DNA from: Symsagittifera roscoffensis
Lineage: Eukaryota; Xenacoelomorpha; Acoela; Convolutidae
Direction: 5' to 3'
NCBI RefSeq assembly: GCF_963678635.1
Contig: NC_087067.1
Span: forward strand, 22,825,547 to 22,885,546
Length of the DNA: 60,000 bases
Shown here: positions 1-12,324 of the stretch, piece by piece
How positions within the stretch are numbered: position 1 is the first letter of the stretch
Layout: every line of letters begins with the position of its first letter
Position numbers and translations under genes: made by a program
The notes under the pieces: model-generated
What the model was told of the DNA's origin: nothing
Seen by the model: only the letters and a program-made list of their open reading frames with translations
Database searches by the model: none

Positions 1-2784
1 TATGGTTCTTTTGTATTTGGAACGATACTTTTGTAGAAATTATGTTCCCTAGGTAAAACTGATGATGCCAATTGATAAATTCTGATTCCCATGTTTAAAT
101 AATGATAAGAAAGTTAACTTTTGATTATTTTGCATAATTAAGGATCATTATGTCTAACTAAAGACCCCTCTGTGAAACAAGTTAATCCTATGTATAACTA
201 TTGACCCCGATTTATAACTACTGATCCCCATTGATATAAATAAATTTTCTTAGTTTTCCTAATGATCCTCATGTTTAACTAATGAGACCTATTTATAACT
301 TAAGATCTTTATACCAGAAGATTGATCAGTATATATGTTTTTAATTATACGTATGTATAACTAATGATCCCTAACTTTGTTTTATATCCCATCGGTTTTA
401 TGTATAGCATGTTATTCCTAGCCATTACTATTGATCTCTACGTAGAAATGTTTATCCCTAAGTGACCTTAATGGTACCTATTTAAAACTAAAACTCGCTG
501 AATACTATGACAATCTTTATTCATAAATACTAGTCTCTGAGTATAATTGATGATTGCTAAGAAATATCAATGACTCCTAAGCTTTACCAAAGATCCCTAT
601 AAACTACCTTAAGATCTCAAAAAACTACTCATGATAACTAATTTGCTCTATGTATAACTGATGATAAGTACGTATAAAAGTTTATCCTGATTAAACTAAA
701 AACCCTTATTCATAACAACAAGTCTCTGTAAAATTTTGATGGTTCCAATGTAGTTTAATCAATATCTATAAATTAAGAACTACAGCTAAAAATCCCTAGG
801 TAAAATCAATAATCCCCATGTCATGCTTTTCCTATCTTATTGTAATTAAATTTCCCTATGTATAAGTCCTATATATAAGTCCCCACGATCTTTTTTTAAA
901 ATTAATGAGCTTCTTGTGAAACAACAGTTTGCTATGACGAACTAATGATCCCAATTTGCAAGTATTTATGCCCTGCCTAGTTAATGATCAGTATGAAAAC
1001 TAAATTTTTGTATACCTTATGGTTACCATGTATACTCAAAACCTCTGTGAAACAAATGAATCCCCCATATATAACTAATGATCCCTATTTTTAACTAATG
1101 ATCCCTAATTAGATCTAATGATACCTTTATTTTAGCTAACTACCTTTGATTAATAATATCAATCTTTTTTCATAAATGCTAATCTCTTAGTATGTTTGAT
1201 GAACCTGAACTAACTTAAATGATTCCCATGTTTTACTAAAAAATATCCCTATAAAGCAGCCAATCATGATGATAAATTACCAATGTTTTACATTCATCAC
1301 TAAATATCCCTATCTATAACTGATCAACAGTAAGTAAAAAACTATTTCTGTGTTTAATTCCAAATTCATAATTACAAAACCCTGTAAATAATTGATTATG
1401 GCGATGTAAATTCAATGATACCTCTGAGTAAATATTAATCTTTATAAAGTACGAATGATCACTATACATAGCTGATTATCCCAAGGTAAAACTATTGATC
1501 CTCATGTATAACTAAATCTCTCTAGTTATTTTTAAAACCCCCTGTGAGACAATTGAACCTATGATATTCAATTGTAATTAAAGGTCCCTATTTATAATGA
1601 AACTTTTATATATTTTTATCCCTTTGTAAAATTTTTGATCCCTTTTACTAGCTGAAGATCAAAAATTAAAACCAAAGACCTCTATATGTAACTGAAAATC
1701 ACATCCTAAGCCTAATGATCACTATGTATGAGTAACAATTCCTCTTTCAATTGATGAATTCTTAGATGAAATTAATGATCTCAACTGATAACTACTAATT
1801 CCCATGTGTAACTAGTGGTAAATTTTAAACTTTTTATCATTTTGTATAACTAATGATCACTATGTATAACTAAAGATCTATCTGTGAAACAAATTGTTCC
1901 TTTGTATGACTACTGATGCCTATTCATAACTAATAATCCCTTTCAATAAAAATATTTTTTTTGTATTCCTAATGATTCTCATGTTTAACTATTGAGCCTT
2001 ATGTATAACTTAAGATCTCTACATAATGATATTGATCAGTATTCCTTTTTAATTATAAGTATGCATAAATAATTATTTCTAATTATAACTTGTCACCCAG
2101 GTATGACTAATGATCCCTGTGTATATTATGTTAATCCTAGGGGAAAATCTTGATCCCAAGGTAAGTCTGCTGTTTATCCCCAGATATAACTATTGGTACC
2201 GTTTTTTAAATAAAACTCCCTGATTACTATGAACTGTCCTCCTTCACAAATGCTAGTCTCTGAGCAAAACTGATGAACACAAAGAAATATTAATGGTTCT
2301 TGTGCTTCACTAAAGGTCCCTATAAACTACCTACTACTCTTAAAAATTACTCATGACTTTTATCTATAACTAATCATCCCTATTCATAACTGACGATGTG
2401 TACGTTTGAAAAATTACTCTTGCTTTAAATTAAAAACCGTTATTCATAACTACAAATCTCTGTAAAAATTTAATGATCCCAATGTATTTTTAACAATCTC
2501 TATGTATAAAATTCAATCACTATGAAGTACAATTATCACTATGTATTGCTACTTATCCCTAGGCAAAACTACTGGTCCCGATTTGTAGCTAATGATTTTC
2601 CTGTGTAATTAATGAACAATATAAAAACTAATGTTTTTTTATATATTTTATGATCACTAAGTACAATTAGAGTATCTGTGAAACAAATGAATCCTATGTA
2701 TAACTAATGATCACTAATTGAAACTATTGATCACTATGTAAACTGTTTTTTTTGTATAACTAATGAACCTTATGTATGATTGAA
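1..2784 (+). repeat. Degenerate 20-bp satellite, segment 1
   Basis: The segment is built of about 20 bp monomers close to TATAACTAATGATCCCTATG, all in the same orientation. Monomers differ at several positions each but keep the phase. Every monomer carries TAA and TGA triplets and the period is not a multiple of three, so long ORFs are excluded. A recurrent variant monomer (CTGTGAAACAAA type) appears near 170, 1045, 1545, 1892 and 2669. I see no gene in this stretch. Confidence 0.9.
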
Positions 2785-4895
2785 TACTCAGAAAAGTAAA
2801 AATAAAAATTTTGAACGAGTGCTGCGCGCCTATGTATCCAATTCTGGTGGAGTGGTTTATTTAATGGTTCTGGACCTACGTTTAAAATCATGTTTGCTGT
2901 AACTGTATTTGGGTAGTTTTCTACTGAATGTTCAGAGTATGTTCCTGTGAACACCATGAGTTGCGTATTAGATGTGATAGTTGATCCACCCATAAGATAT
3001 GGATTCATTTCAGTTTGAGGGATTCTGCTGTGTCTGTTATTTGGGTAATGTTTGTAAGTTGGGTTTTTAAATTTCGAGTTGTTTTCAGTAATATGGTAAT
3101 GAAAATTTTTTTTGCATTAGATTAGGTTGGTAATTTTGAGTATTTATATGGTTTTGTGATTGCATAATATTTTTTGTTTTAGTCAAGTTTCGTCACTAAG
3201 AAAAGTTTTGTCGCGTTTGTCATGTTTGTTTTGAGTTCACGTAGGGTTCAAAAATATCTGGTTGATAAATATTGTCTGGTTGGGAAAAAGTATTCCAATT
3301 ATTTTTTTGTGGTTTGTTTTTGTTTTTTTTGATGGTTTTAATTGAAGTTATCTTCATCTTCAGATTAGTGTGGCTGATTCCTGTGGATATTTTGATTGTG
3401 GGGTTTTTATTTTGCTAAAAAAATGGGTAATTTTTAGTAGGGTCTGTTGAAATTGTTCGCTTTTCATAAAAAAAAAACTGACTGGGAAACTGGTTGTGGA
3501 ATCTTTTGACTGTTTTTACGCTCTTATGATTGAATTCGCGTTGTGCAAAGGAGTTTTGCTATTGGGTTGCTAATGTTATTGTTTGCGAAAAAATCATAAT
3601 TGTGATTTGTGAATGTTTATCTCTTCAAGTGTTTTTGTTTGTTGGAGTGTCGTTTTTTAATTATTAGTCTATATGTTTCATAATCCAAACGAAAGTATTA
3701 TGAAACAACGGATAGTTTGACTATTGATTGTAGAGTTGTTTGTGGGAAGGGCGTTATTTTGATTATGTGGTGTTGCGAGTGTTGAATGAATAGGCATTGT
3801 AGGTATTGTTTCGACTGTTTCTTCATTTATAAAGTGCGGTGGGAATTGAATATTTTGTTGTGTCAGATTTCTAGTTCCATTAAAGGTTTCCTGTGTACTT
3901 ATAAATGTTGAATTTAAACTTATATTACCTGTTCTACCATTAAAGTTTGTGTGATAGTTTAAGGTTGTTGCATCAATGGTAAGTGTAGTTACTCATAAGT
4001 AACCTTTGTGCACGGAGACAGTGGCGGTTGCTGCACTGGAAATATCGTTAGCAATTTTGACAAACAATAGATGATACCATTCAGAAATCCATACATAATC
4101 TGTTTGTTCTGCTTATATAGTTTCATCGTCTGAAATTTGTGGTTGGAAACTTTTTAGTGCAGTTGAGGTTAAATCTAAATTGTGTACAAAATATTGTTTA
4201 ATGAGTCATGATAGAATTCCTTATAGATCAAATTTTACTATTTGTGATATTTCATTACCGGTGACTGTTTTACGAATTGATTCTAAAAATTTCGAGAAAA
4301 AACTGATTTTTTGTCTTACGATTGCTTGTCGAGATGTTTGAAGTGGTGATACATTTAATATTTCGTGTGATTTTAACATGGAAATGTAACTATACACGAT
4401 AGAGAAAACATAATTTCTGAAAGTTGAGATAGCTTCTTGTGGATTTTGAGGTTGAAACTTTTTAAAATAATCTGTGAAAGCATTTGAGAAATTTAGGTCT
4501 ATGTGATCTGTTTGTATTCGGTGTGGTGTTTGATTTTTTTGCGATGGCAAAATTTCAATAGTAAATATTCCGTAACATGAAGTGGTTTTACTGATGCCTG
4601 GTCGCTACTGGTCGAATATTTTTCTTCAGGAAAGTCTTGTTTACGTGGGCTATTTCCTTCTTCGAACAAAATTGCTATTAGATTATGTCAAAATTGTACT
4701 TGTCCGCTAGCGGGATCACTTTGTGGGTGAATAAAAAACTTGATAGTTGAATCTTTGTCGAAACTTTTTTGTGTTGATTCATTTTTCGTGTTGTTAATGA
4801 GTTTTTTTGTTTGTTGTTTGCCGAAGTTAACTCTTGACACAAGGCTTAGAATTATGGTTGTCAAATCCAGGGGTTAGAATTTTTTTCCTATACTG
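2785..4895 (-). pseudogene. Decayed transposon/virus-like gene block, copy A
   Basis: This non-satellite block of about 2.1 kb sits inside the array. Read on the minus strand from 4850 down to 2785, coding-like sequence runs almost throughout but is broken by TAA, TAG and TGA codons and frame changes. The longest open pieces are 4550-4221 (109 codons) and 3008-2760 (82 codons, running a few codons into satellite). The predicted peptide is rich in Asn, Gln, Thr and Ser, with no transmembrane segment and no catalytic motif I recognise. That composition would suit a structural protein of a virus or of a large DNA transposon, but I cannot assign a family. Several stops (for example the TAA after 4221 and a TGA near 4690) are shared with the other copies, so decay preceded the duplication. 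Plus-strand ORFs here are shadows. Confidence 0.5.
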
Positions 4896-7149
4896 TTAGT
4901 CCACACAATCGTTTTGTATAATTTTTGTTCCCCATCCATGATTAATGATCCTAATTTATAAGTATCAATTCTCATGTTTATTTAATGATAACAAAGTAAT
5001 CTTTTGATCGTTTTGTATAACTAATGATCATTTTGTTTAACTAGAAATCCTTCTGTGAAACAATAAAATCTAACCTCTGAGTATACTTGATGAACCTGAA
5101 GTAAATTGAATGATTCCCATGTTTTGCTAAAAATCCCTAAAAATTAGCTAATAATATTGATAATTTATCAAGGTTTTCTCTTCATCACTAAATATCACTA
5201 AGTATAACCGATGATCAGTACGTGAAACTTTAATCCTGAATTTATTTAAAAACACTTAAAAAGAACTACAAAGCCCTGAAAATAATTAACTATCCCGATG
5301 TAAATTTAGGGATTTCTATGAGTAAATATTGATTTTTATAAAGTACAAATGAATACTATGTATAGCTGATTATCTCTCGGTAACACTATTGATCCTCAAG
5401 TATAACTATTTTTACCTAGTTCTCTTTAAATATCATAAATAACAAACGATCACTATTTATAACTAATGATCGCTTCTTCTTATGAAGTTTATCTTTGTAT
5501 AGTTATTAATGATTTTTTTGAAGATCAAAAAGTATAAAAATGATCACTATATGTAAAACTAACTTTACCCATTTATAATCCTTGATTCATATGTGTAATT
5601 AATGATCAATAGAAAAACGAATTGTCGTTGTTTTGTTTAACTTTTGCTCACTATGTATAGTTAAAATCCCCTGTGAAACAAAAGAATCCTTTATACAACT
5701 TATGATCTATATTTATAACTAATGATCCCTAACTAAAACCAATGATACCTAATTTTAAATAAATACCCATGATTATTACTAGCTAATTTTATTCATATTT
5801 TCTAATCTCTGAGTATATTTGATGAACCTGAAATAATTTAAATCATTCCCATGTTTCACTAAAAATCCGTAAAAATTAGACAAAAATGTCGATAAATTTT
5901 TAAGGTTTTCTATTAATCACGAACTATCCCTATCTATAATTGATGATCAGCTTATGATATTCAATTGTAATTAAAGGTCCCTATTTATAATGAAACTTTT
6001 ATATATTTTTATCCCTTTGTAAAATTTTTGATCCCTTTTACTAGCTGAAGATCAAAAATTGAAACCAAAGACCTCTATATGTAACTGAGAATCACATCCT
6101 AAGCCTAATGATCACTATGTATGAGTAACAATTCCTCTTTCAATTGAATGTTTCTTATGTCTTTCGATGAATTCTTAGATGAAATTAATGATCCCAACTG
6201 ATAACTACAAATTCCCATGTGTAACTAGTGGTAAATTTTAAACTTTTTATCATTTTGTATAACTAATGATCACTATGTATAACTAAAGATCTCTCTGTGA
6301 AACAAATTGTTCCTTTGTATGACTACTGATGCCTATTCATAACTAATAATCCCTTTCAATCAAAATAATTTTTTTGTATTCCTAATGATCCTCATGTTTA
6401 ACTATTGAGCCTTATGTATAACTTAAGATCTCTACATAATGATATTGATCAGTAGTCCTTTTTAATTATAAGTATGTATAAATAATTATTTTTAATTATA
6501 ACTTATCACCCTAGGTATGACTAATGATCCCTGTGTATATTATGTTAATCCTAGGGGAAAATCTTGATCCCAAGGTAGAACTGCTGTTCATCCCCAGATA
6601 TAACTATTGGTACCGTTTTTTAAATAAAACTCCCTGATTACTATGAACTATCCTCATTCACAAATGCTAGTCTCTGAGCAAAACTGATGAACACAAAGAA
6701 ATATTAATGGTTCTTGTGCTTCACTAAAGGTCCCTATAAACTACCTACTACTCTTAAAAGTTTACTCATGACTTTTATGTATAACTAATCATCCCTATTC
6801 ATAACTGATGATGTGCACGTTTGAAAATTTACTCGTGCTTTAAATTAAAAACCGTTATTCTTAACTACAAATCTCTGTAAAAATTTAATGATCCCAATGT
6901 ATTTTTAACAATCTCTATGTATAAAATTCAATCACTATGAAGTACAATTATCACTATGTATTGCTACCTATCCCTAGGCAAAACTACTGGTCCCGATTTG
7001 TAGCTAATGATTTTCCTGTGTAATTAATGAACAATATAAAAACTAATGTTTTTTTATATATTTTATGATCACTAAGTACAATTAGAGTATCTGTGAAACA
7101 AATGAATCCTATGTATAACTAATGATCACTAATTGAAACTATTGATCAC
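4896..7149 (+). repeat. Degenerate 20-bp satellite, segment 2
   Basis: This is the same 20 bp satellite in the same orientation as segment 1. It begins abruptly after the block near 4895 and ends where block copy B starts in mid-sequence at 7150. The part from about 5950 to 7140 closely matches about 1555-2720 and 11060-12250, so it shares their higher-order unit. No gene was found. Confidence 0.9.
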
Positions 7150-8793
7150 TGGGAAAACTTATTCCAATTATTTTTTTGTGGTTTGTTTTTTTTTATGGTT
7201 TTAATTGAAGTTATCTTCATCTTCAGATTAGTGTGGCTGATTCCTGTGGATATTTTGATTGTGGGGTTTTTATTTTGCTGAAAAAATGGGTAATTTTCAG
7301 TACGGTCTGTTGAAATTTTTTGCTTTTCAGTAAAAGAAAACTGACTGGGAAACTGAACTGGTTGTGGAATTTTTTGACTGTTTTTACGCTCTTTTGATTG
7401 AATTCGCGTTGTGCAAAGGAGTTTTGCTATTGGGTTGCTAATGTTATTGTTTGCGAAAAAATCATAATTGTGATTTGTGAATGTTTATCTCTTCAAGTGT
7501 TTTTGTTTGTTGGAGTGTCGTTTTTTAGTTATAAGTCTATATGTTTCATAATCCAAATGAAAGTATTATGAAACAACGGATAGTTTGACTATTGATTTTA
7601 GAGTTGTTTGTGGGAAGGGCGTTATTTTTATTATGTGGTGTTGTGAGTGTTGAATGAATAGGAGACAAACTCTGTTGTGTTGTTGTAGGCATTGTTTCGA
7701 CTATTTCTTCATTTATAAAGTGCGGTAGAAATTGAATATCTTGTTGTGTAAGATTTCTAGTTCCATTATAGGTTTCCTGTGTACTTATAAATGTTGAATT
7801 TAAACTTATATTAACTGTTGTACCATTAAAAGTTGTATGATAATTGAAGGTTGTTGCATCAATGGTAAGTGTAGTTACTCATAAGTAACCTTTGTGCACG
7901 GAGACAGTGGCAGTTGCTGCACTGGAAATATCGTTAGCGATTTTGACAAACAATAGATGAGACCAATCAGAAATCCATAAATAATCTGTTTGTTCTGCTT
8001 TTATAGTTTCATCGTCTGAAATTTGTGGTTGGAAACTTTTTCGTGCAGTTGAGGTTAAATCTAAATTGTGTACAAATTATTGTCTAATGAGTCATGATAG
8101 AATTCATTATAGATCAAATTTTACTATTTGTGATATTTCATTACCGGTGACTGATTTACGAATTGATTCTAAAAATTTCGAGAAAAAATTGGTTTTTTGC
8201 CTTACTATTGCTTGTCGAGATGTTTGAAGTGGTGATACATTTAATAATTTGTGTGATTTTAATATGGAAATGTAAGTATAGACGATAGAGAAAACATAAT
8301 TTCTGAAAGTTGAGATAGCTTTTTGTGGATTTTGAGGTTGAAACTTTTTAAAATAATCAGTGAAAGCATTTGAGAAAATTAGGTCTATGTCATCTGTTTG
8401 TATTTGGTGTGGTGTTTGATTTTCTTACGATGGCAAAATTTCAATAGTAAATATTCCGTAACATGAAGTGGTTTTACTGATGCCTGGTCGCTACTGGTCG
8501 AATATTTTTCTTCTAATTTTTTTTCAGGAAAGTCTTGTTTATATGTGATATTTCCTTCTTCGAACAAAATTGCTATTAGATTATGTCAAAATTGTACTTG
8601 TCCACTAGCGGGATCACTTTGTGGGTGAATAAAAAATTTGATAATTGAATCTTTGTCGAAACTTTTTTGTGTTGAATCATTTTTCGTCTTGTTAATGAGT
8701 TTTATTGTTTGTTTTTTGCCTAAGTTAACTCTTGACACAAGGCTTAGAATTATGGTTGTCAAATCCAGGGGTTAGAATTTTTTTCCTATACTG
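7150..8793 (-). pseudogene. Decayed transposon/virus-like gene block, copy B (truncated)
   Basis: This is a second copy of the block seen at 2785-4895. The low-coordinate end, which encodes the C-terminal part of the minus-strand reading, is missing: satellite joins directly at 7150 to sequence equivalent to about 3285 in copy A. The longest open piece is 8567-8385 (60 codons). It ends early because copy B has a different frame from copy A near 8420. An extra insertion near 7665-7690 (also in copies C and D) is absent from copy A. The distance to copy A is 3,898 bp and to copy C 5,662 bp, measured at the same internal site. It is a clear pseudogene with no assigned family. Confidence 0.5.
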
Positions 8794-11700
8794 TTAGTCC
8801 ATACAATCGTTTTGTATAATTTTTGTTCCCCATGCATGATTAATGATCCTAATTTATAAGTATCAATTTTTATGTTTATTTAATGATAACAAAGTAATCT
8901 TTTTATCGTTTTGTATAACAAATGATCATTTTGTTTAACTAGAAATCCTTCTGTGAAACAATAAAATCTAACCTCTGAGTATACTTGATGAACCTGAAGT
9001 AAATTGAATGATTCCCATGTTTTGCTAAAAATCCCTAAAAATTAGCTAATAATATTGATAATTTATCAAGGTTTTCTCTTCATCACTAAATATCACTAAG
9101 TATAACCGATGATCAAAACGTGAAACTTTAATCCTGAATTTATTTAAAAACACTTAAAAAGAACTACAAAGCCCTGAAAATAATTAACTATCCCGATGTA
9201 AATTTAGGGATTTCTATGAGTAAATATTGATTTTATAAAGTACAAATGAATACTATGTATAGCTGATTATCTCTCGGTAACACTATTGATCCTCAAGTAT
9301 AACTATTTTTACCTAGTTCTCTTTAAATATCATAAATAACAAACGATCACTAATTATAACTAATGATCACTTCTTATTATGAAGTTTATCTTTGTATAGT
9401 TATTAATGATTTTTTTTAAGGTCAAAAAGTATAAAAATGATCACTATATGTAAGACTAACTTTACTCATTTATAATTCTTGATTCATATGTGTAATTAAT
9501 GATCAATAGAATAACGAATTGTCGTTGTTTTGTTTAACTTTTGCTCACTATGTATAGTTAAAATCCCCTGTGAAACAAAAGAATCCTTTATACAACTTAT
9601 GATCCATATTTATAACTAATGATCCCTAACTAAAACCAATGATACCTAATTTTAAATAAATACCCTTGATTATTACTAGCTACTTTTATTCATATTTTCT
9701 AATCTCTGAGTATATTTGATGAACCTGAAATAATTTAAATCATTCCCATGTTTCACTAAAAATCCGTAAAAATTAGACAAAAATGTCGATAAGTTTTTAA
9801 GGTTTTCTATTAATCACTAACTATCCCTATCTATAATTGATGATCAGCTTATGATATTCAATTGTAATTAAAAGTCCCTATTTATAATGAAACTTTTATA
9901 TATTATTATCCTTTTGTAAAATTTTTGATCCCCTTTACTAGCTGAAGATCAAAAATTAAAACCAAAGACCTCTATATGTAACTGAGAATCACATCCTAAG
10001 CCTAATGATCACTATGTATAAGTAACAATTCCTCTTTCAATTGAATGATTCTTATGTTTTTCGATGAATTCTTAGATGAAATTAATGATCCCAACTGATA
10101 ACTACTAATTCCCATGTGTAACTAGTGGTAAATTTTAAACTTCTTATCATTTTGTTTAACTAGAAATCCTTCTGTGAAACAATAAAATCTAACCTCTGAG
10201 TATACTTGATGAACCTGAAGTAAATTGAATGATTCCCATGTTTTGCTAAAAATCCCTAAAAATTAGCTAATAATATTGATAATTTATCAAGGTTTTCTCT
10301 TCATCACTAAATATCACTAAGTATAACCGATGATCAAAACGTGAAATTTTAATCCTGAATTTATTTAAAAACACATAAAAAGAACTACAAAGCCCTGAAA
10401 ATAATTAACTATCCCGATGTAAATTTAGGGATTTCTATGAGTAAATATTGATTTTATAAAGTACAAATGAATACTATGTATAGCTGATTATCTCTCGGTA
10501 ACACTATTGATCCTCAAGTATAACTATTTTTACCTAGTTCTCTTTAAATATCATAAATAACAAACGATCACTAATTATAACTAATGATCCTTTCTTATTA
10601 TGAAGTTTATCTTTGTATAGTTATTAATGATTTTTTCTAAGGTCAAAAAGTATAAAAATGATCACTATATGTAAGACTAACTTTACTCATTTATAATTCT
10701 TGATTCATATGTGTAATTAATGATCAATAGAATAACGAATTGTCGTTGTTTTGTTTAACTTTTGCTCACTATGTATAGTTAAAATCCCCTGTGAAACAAA
10801 AGAATCCTTTATACAACTTATGATCCATATTTATAACTAATGATCCCTAACTAAAACCAATGATACCTAATTTTAAATAAATACCCCTGATTATTACTAG
10901 CTACTTTTATTCATATTTTCTAATCTCTGAGTATATTTGATGAACCTGAAATAATTTAAATCATTCCCATGTTTCACTAAAAATCCGTAAAAATTAGACA
11001 AAAATGTCGATAAGTTTTTAAGGTTTTCTATTAATCACTAACTATCCCTATCTATAATTGATGATCAGCTTATGATATTCAATTGTAATTAAAAGTCCCT
11101 ATTTATAATGAAACTTTTATATATTATTATCCTTTTGTAAAATTTTTGATCCCCTTTACTAGCTGAAGATCAAAAATTAAAACCAAAGACCTCTATATGT
11201 AACTGAGAATCACATCCTAAGCCTAATGATCACTATGTATGAGTAACAATTCCTCTTTCAATTGAATGATTCTTATGTTTTTCGATGAATTCTTAGATGA
11301 AATTAATGATCCCAACTGATAACTACTAATTCCCATGTGTAACTAGTGGTAAATTTTAAACTTTTTATCATTTTGTATAACTAATGATCACTATGTATAA
11401 CTAAAGATCTCTCTGTGAAACAAATTGTTCCCTTGTATGACTACTGATACCTATTCATAACTAATAATCCCTTTCAATAAAAATATTTTTTTTTGTATTC
11501 CTAATGATCCTCATGTTTAACTATTGAGCCTTATGTATAACTTAAGATCTCTACATAATGATATTGATCAGTATTCCTTTTTAATTATAAGTATGTATAA
11601 ATAATAATTTCTAATTATAACTTATCACTCTAGGTATGACTAATGATCCCTGTGTATATTATGTTAATCCTAGGGGAAAATCTTGATCCCAAGGTAGAAC

Positions 11701-12324
11701 TGCTGTTTATCCCCAGAAATAACTATTGGTACCGTTTTTAAAATAAAACTCCCTGATTACTATGAACTATCCTCATTCACAAATGCTAGTCTCTGAGCAA
11801 AACTGATGAACACAAAGAAATATTAATGGTTCTTGTGCTTCACTAAAGGTCCCTATAAACTACTTACTACTCTTAAAAGTTTACTCATGACTTTTATCTA
11901 TAACTAATCATCCCTATTCATAACTGATGATGTGTACGTTTGAAAAATTACTCTTGCTTTAAATTAAAAACCGTTATTCATAATTACAAATCTCTGTAAA
12001 AATTTAATGATCCCAATGTATTTTTAACAATCTCTATGTATAAAATTCAATCTCTATGAAGTACAAATTATCACTAAGTATTGCTGCTTATCCCTAGGCA
12101 AAACTACTGGTCCCGATTTGTAGCTAATGATTTTCCTGTGTAATTAATGAACAATATAAAAACTAATGTTTTTTTGTATATTTTATGATCACTAAGTACA
12201 ATTAGAGTATCTGTGAAACAAATGAATCCTATGTATAACTAATGATCACTAATTGAAACTATTGATCACTATGTAAAACGAACTGTTTTTTTTTGTATAA
12301 TTAATGAACCTTATGAATGATTGA
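8794..12324 (+). repeat. Degenerate 20-bp satellite, segment 3
   Basis: Same satellite, same orientation, no gene seen. This segment is about 1.2 kb longer than segments 2 and 4 because of a nested tandem duplication described separately (8927-11368). Confidence 0.9.
8927..11368 (+). repeat. Nested 1,221-bp tandem duplication inside the satellite
   Basis: Sequence from 8927 to 10147 is repeated almost unchanged from 10148 to 11368. Both copies begin ATCATTTTGTTTAAC; the sequence resumes at 11369 after the second copy. The offset of 1,221 bp accounts for the difference between the block B-C spacing (5,662) and the C-D spacing (4,443). The two copies differ at only a few positions, so the event looks recent compared with monomer divergence. 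Confidence 0.85.

Noticed and set aside
1-2784. CRISPR-like or coding interpretation of the 20-bp repeats
   Set aside because: The repeats are degenerate and head to tail without unique spacers, in a eukaryotic context, and have stops in every frame.
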